From positions 1 to 59,301 of the forward strand of contig JBAYJM010000004.1 of assembly GCA_041665065.1 (NCBI GenBank): a stretch of 59,301 nt of DNA. The letters run 5' to 3'. Every line of letters starts with the position of its first letter. Within the stretch, counting starts at the first letter, position 1. The notes beneath the pieces were generated by a model. The model worked only from the letters and a program-made list of their open reading frames with translations, had not been told where the DNA came from and did not search any database. This DNA is from JBAYJM01 sp041665065 (GTDB taxonomy: Bacteria > Patescibacteriota > Patescibacteriia > 2-01-FULL-39-33). The translations under genes and the position numbers were made by a program. Positions 56,848 through 59,301 of the stretch are shown here, piece after piece.

Positions 56848-58434
56848 TTATTCCGAAATTTCTTCTCGCTTTTCTCTGATAAATGAGACCGCCTTCTCAA
56901 AAAACTCGATCAGCATTTTGAGTGGCGTTTCTATGATAAAATCTAGAATATATATAAATATGTTCACCTTTGCAAAGTTGGTTGAGAGTGTGCGTCCGAC
57001 CCTTATAATTGGCAGACTAAGGAAATCAACCACAAAATTTTTGAGGTTGTCTTTTCTGGGCAACACCAAAAATTGATTGGCCAAGTTTCTTAACCTGAAT
57101 CCGAAGAAGCTTACCAACGTCAAAAAGAATATAAATAGCAGGCCGCTAAGCAAATTAAATTTCAGCAATCTCAAGCCGTAAACAACTATGCCGAAGGAGA
57201 TCAAAAACATTACAAAATAAATTATATTTATGACAACATAAGATGCAGAGCCTTTTTGTAATGAACCTTTGCCCTTGAATATAATTTTTCTTTCTTCTCC
57301 GGATACGATTTTTTTGGTTTCTTCTAAAATTATTTGGGTATTTTTTGGCCCAGGTACCCTGATTGTTATGGCAACAATAAGCATTAGAACCGGATGAAAG
57401 ATGATGTTTATTAAAAGCGATCGCATATTGAGCTCTCCGACAAATAATAAGTCATAAGGCACCTCCAAAACCAATGCCAAGATCGTTTTTGTAAGTAAAA
57501 TATAGATAATTACCCTGATAATACTTCCGATAAGCTTGCCCCTGATATGGTTATATCTGTGTTCGCAGGTCAGTTTGATTTTTTCTGTCAGTTTTTCGTC
57601 GTTTCCAAATATTTCTAAATTTTCTTTTTTGTCTAAGATTTCTTTTAGAATTTGGAAGAAGACGGATTGTTTTTTTACGGCTCTATATAGTTGAAAGCCT
57701 ATTGGATGATTAAGGTGGCTGTCGATTTTTGCTTTAATGTTAATCAGGTTTTGGCAAAAATCATTTACTTTTTCAGTTGTCAGATTATTCCATTCTGGTA
57801 TGTGCAGTTTTAGGAGTCGATAGTAGACTTTGTTTTGATCGGCTTTCCCCAAAGTTTTTAAAACGGCAATATAAATTTGAAGATTTTTTTCCTTTGGCTC
57901 GATTTCTGTTTTTACAAACGACATGCCAGAAACCATTTTTGAATACATAAAATTAACCATGGCCAACTCTTTGTCTATTGGAAACAGTTGTTCATCAATC
58001 TCACAGGCGGCCAATTCTATTACCCAATCAATAAGTTTTTGCTTTTTGGAAAAATTGTTTGCTTGCAAATAATTGTAAATGATCAAATATTTAATGATCG
58101 TCTCGGCTAACTCATCAATGATCGTCTCTGGCAGTGTATCATTTGGCAAATATTTTGCTCTGATAAATTCATAGATTAATGAATGACTGATTTTAATCGC
58201 CTCTTTTTCTTGAATAAACAAAATTTGTCTTCTCAAAAATCTTCTTAGGGAATTCCTTCTGATTAAATGTTCTTCGTTGTAATCTATTGCATTGCGAAAT
58301 TTTTCGTAAAAAAAACCAAGATTAGAAACCAACTGGCTAAGCTTGATTTTCTCGGCATCCTTAATATTTTTGGCTACGGGCTCTTGTTTATATGCCTCTA
58401 ACAGCCATTGCATTTCGCTTGAGATTTGTCCCAT
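56848..58434 (-). CDS. Large membrane protein of unknown function (528 residues)
   Basis: The N-terminal 300 residues are predicted helical and cytosolic (MGQISSEMQWLLEAYKQEP at the start, many Lys/Glu-rich helices). About four hydrophobic segments follow between residues 308 and 445, then a second amphipathic part ending in KAVSFIREKREEISE. I do not recognise the family. I recall similar unnamed proteins in CPR genomes, but I cannot verify that here. Native codon use, no SD. Confidence 0.75.
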   Translation of the reverse strand: MGQISSEMQWLLEAYKQEPVAKNIKDAEKIKLSQLVSNLGFFYEKFRNAIDYNEEHLIRRNSLRRFLRRQILFIQEKEAIKISHSLIYEFIRAKYLPNDTLPETIIDELAETIIKYLIIYNYLQANNFSKKQKLIDWVIELAACEIDEQLFPIDKELAMVNFMYSKMVSGMSFVKTEIEPKEKNLQIYIAVLKTLGKADQNKVYYRLLKLHIPEWNNLTTEKVNDFCQNLINIKAKIDSHLNHPIGFQLYRAVKKQSVFFQILKEILDKKENLEIFGNDEKLTEKIKLTCEHRYNHIRGKLIGSIIRVIIYILLTKTILALVLEVPYDLLFVGELNMRSLLINIIFHPVLMLIVAITIRVPGPKNTQIILEETKKIVSGEERKIIFKGKGSLQKGSASYVVINIIYFVMFLISFGIVVYGLRLLKFNLLSGLLFIFFLTLVSFFGFRLRNLANQFLVLPRKDNLKNFVVDFLSLPIIRVGRTLSTNFAKVNIFIYILDFIIETPLKMLIEFFEKAVSFIREKREEISE

Positions 58435-58657
58435 ATATGACCTTAATTATAGCACAGTTAGCTAATTTTGTTAAGTTGATTATTATTGGTAAAATTGCTG
58501 TTAATCTGTATAAAATACAGGTTAAGAATAACTTAAGCATTGCAAATTATAATAAGGTGACAGCCAAAAAGAGTTGAAAATAGTATAATACTGGGTAGGT
58601 AGGTGGATTTTAGATGGGTAAATAATTAATTAGAGTTTTATAAATAAAAATAAATTT

Positions 58658-58906
58658 ATGGAATTCATTTGGTTTTTAATAATCGGCTTAATCGCCGGTT
58701 GGATTGCCGGCTTACTCGTAAGGGGCAGAGGATTTGGAATGATAGCGGATATCGTCATTGGCATTGTTGGCGCATTTATCGGCGGATTGATATTTAGGTC
58801 TTTTGGAATGGGACCGTCAGGATTTTGGGGGTCGCTCGCTACTGCCGTAATTGGCGCTTTAATTTTATTATTTATTGTTAAGCTCTTCCGAGGGCACACG
58901 GCATAG
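58658..58906 (+). CDS. GlsB/YeaQ/YmgE-family small membrane protein
   Basis: The 82-residue protein has three Gly-rich hydrophobic segments with the family motif GWIAGLLVRGRGFGMIADIVIGIVGAFIGG. Members are stress-linked membrane proteins of unclear biochemical role. It is monocistronic with a terminator. The 58435-58657 spacer has a TATAAT at about 58585 but no convincing -35. Confidence 0.9.
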   Translation: MEFIWFLIIGLIAGWIAGLLVRGRGFGMIADIVIGIVGAFIGGLIFRSFGMGPSGFWGSLATAVIGALILLFIVKLFRGHTA

Positions 58907-58921
58907 GCTTTATCGGATTTC

Positions 58922-58952
58922 AAAAATCACTGCTTTAGGGCAGTGATTTTTT
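58922..58952. terminator. Bidirectional terminator
   Basis: AAAATCACTGC-TTTAGG-GCAGTGATTTT, between convergent genes. Confidence 0.88.
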
Positions 58953-58961
58953 GTGAATGAT

Positions 58962-59301
58962 TTAAAATTGGATTGGAATTTCCAACTCATTATCATATTG
59001 GGATAAGCCGGATGGATTATCTTTTTGTAATATTATTGTTCCGCTCGTTGATGTGCCGGCGCTAAATTCAATTATAGATGTAAATGGAACATAATTTTCC
59101 GACATCCAATCTTCTTGGGCAATTCCAGTTGCTGATCCTATGACTTGGCCTCGCTCATTAATTATTCTAATTGGAAAGCTTGCTTCAAAATACCAATTGC
59201 CTCTGGCCTCACCTTTTATGGTGATAGGTGAATTGATTTTTTGATTGGGTAAAATATTAGTTACTTTGATTAAGTCGTCTTTTGATGGATAAACAGAAGC
59301 A
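58962..59301 (-). CDS. Gmad2-domain protein, C-terminal part (5' end outside window)
   Basis: The last 113 codons of a minus-strand gene encode a single immunoglobulin-like domain. It includes INSPITIKGEARGNWYFEAS, then FPIRIINERGQVIG, EDWMSENYVPFTSIIEF and a terminal beta strand. This matches the Gmad2 domain found in spore-germination and surface lipoproteins. The missing N-terminus probably holds a signal or lipobox. Confidence 0.8.
   Translation of the reverse strand, partial: ASVYPSKDDLIKVTNILPNQKINSPITIKGEARGNWYFEASFPIRIINERGQVIGSATGIAQEDWMSENYVPFTSIIEFSAGTSTSGTIILQKDNPSGLSQYDNELEIPIQF

Overview
The window looks like an AT-rich, gene-dense bacterial chromosome of the Candidate Phyla Radiation (Patescibacteria, Parcubacteria-like). 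This placement is an inference. It rests on the many conserved but unplaceable small membrane and surface proteins, type IV pilus retraction with a wall-synthesis pair but little biosynthesis, a TrmB-type regulator, tRNA genes without an encoded CCA end, and native genes that mostly start without a Shine-Dalgarno (SD) site although the 16S rRNA keeps its anti-SD tail. TGA is used as a normal stop, so the code is the standard bacterial one.

Layout. 1-1470: 3' end of a 16S rRNA gene closed by its own terminator with no 23S after it, an orphan gene, then tRNA-Ile, -Phe and -Pro. 1600-4140: a C39-like peptidase, a dockerin-containing exported protein and a DUF1059-like mini-gene. 4145-9800 (minus): a five-gene copper operon (CsoR, a His/Met-rich membrane protein, an HMA-SafE-cupredoxin fusion, a CopZ-like chaperone, CopA) behind a promoter with a CsoR-type palindrome. 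9872-13272: hydrolase, MurF-like ligase, Ddl. 13278-13440: a promoter, a 26-codon Trp/Phe-rich leader and a four-arm attenuator-like RNA. 13476-15300: GCS2-like ligase, aspartoacylase-like enzyme, tRNA-Pro(GGG). 15319-15742: a promoter-to-terminator unit for a large unidentified structured RNA. 15821-18547: a P2-type cation ATPase. 18600-21000: tRNA-Gly, small genes and a thiol-redox membrane operon. 21187-34210: lysozyme-like protein, two paralogous Cys-rich surface proteins, IF-2/RbfA, a tandem asparaginase fusion, an NrnA-like DHH enzyme and ClpP. 34305-37300: RNase Y, YmdB, HU. 37400-40500: radical SAM enzyme, TrmB regulator, methyltransferase, tRNA-Lys and -Arg. 40580-46130 (mostly minus): PilT, RNase III, NusB, L32, RluD-like, CCA-adding enzyme. 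46260-49606: paired deoxyribosyltransferase-like proteins, a double HTH protein, YbhB-like protein, three tRNAs including the uncommon tRNA-Ile(UAU), and a degenerate DHH protein. 49794-53655: ValRS and TyrRS. 53740-59301: an orphan membrane protein, a radical SAM enzyme, an SprT-like/SdpI/SdpR-like operon with a perfect palindromic operator, a 528-residue membrane protein, a GlsB/YeaQ-like protein and a partial Gmad2-domain protein.

The most striking pattern runs across the whole window. About ten stand-alone genes (near 659, 13476, 19268, 24471, 30100, 37407, 44279, 47145, 53740 and 56583) differ in base composition from their neighbours. Most carry strong SD sites that the native genes lack, and most end in their own long GC-rich terminator. 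They are scattered singly every few kilobases between ordinary operons. Other candidates for undescribed biology are the attenuator-like leader at 13278, the roughly 390-nt RNA at 15351, an identical 8+4+8 operator at two distant loci (21072 and 56519), and the modular Cys-rich surface-protein family.
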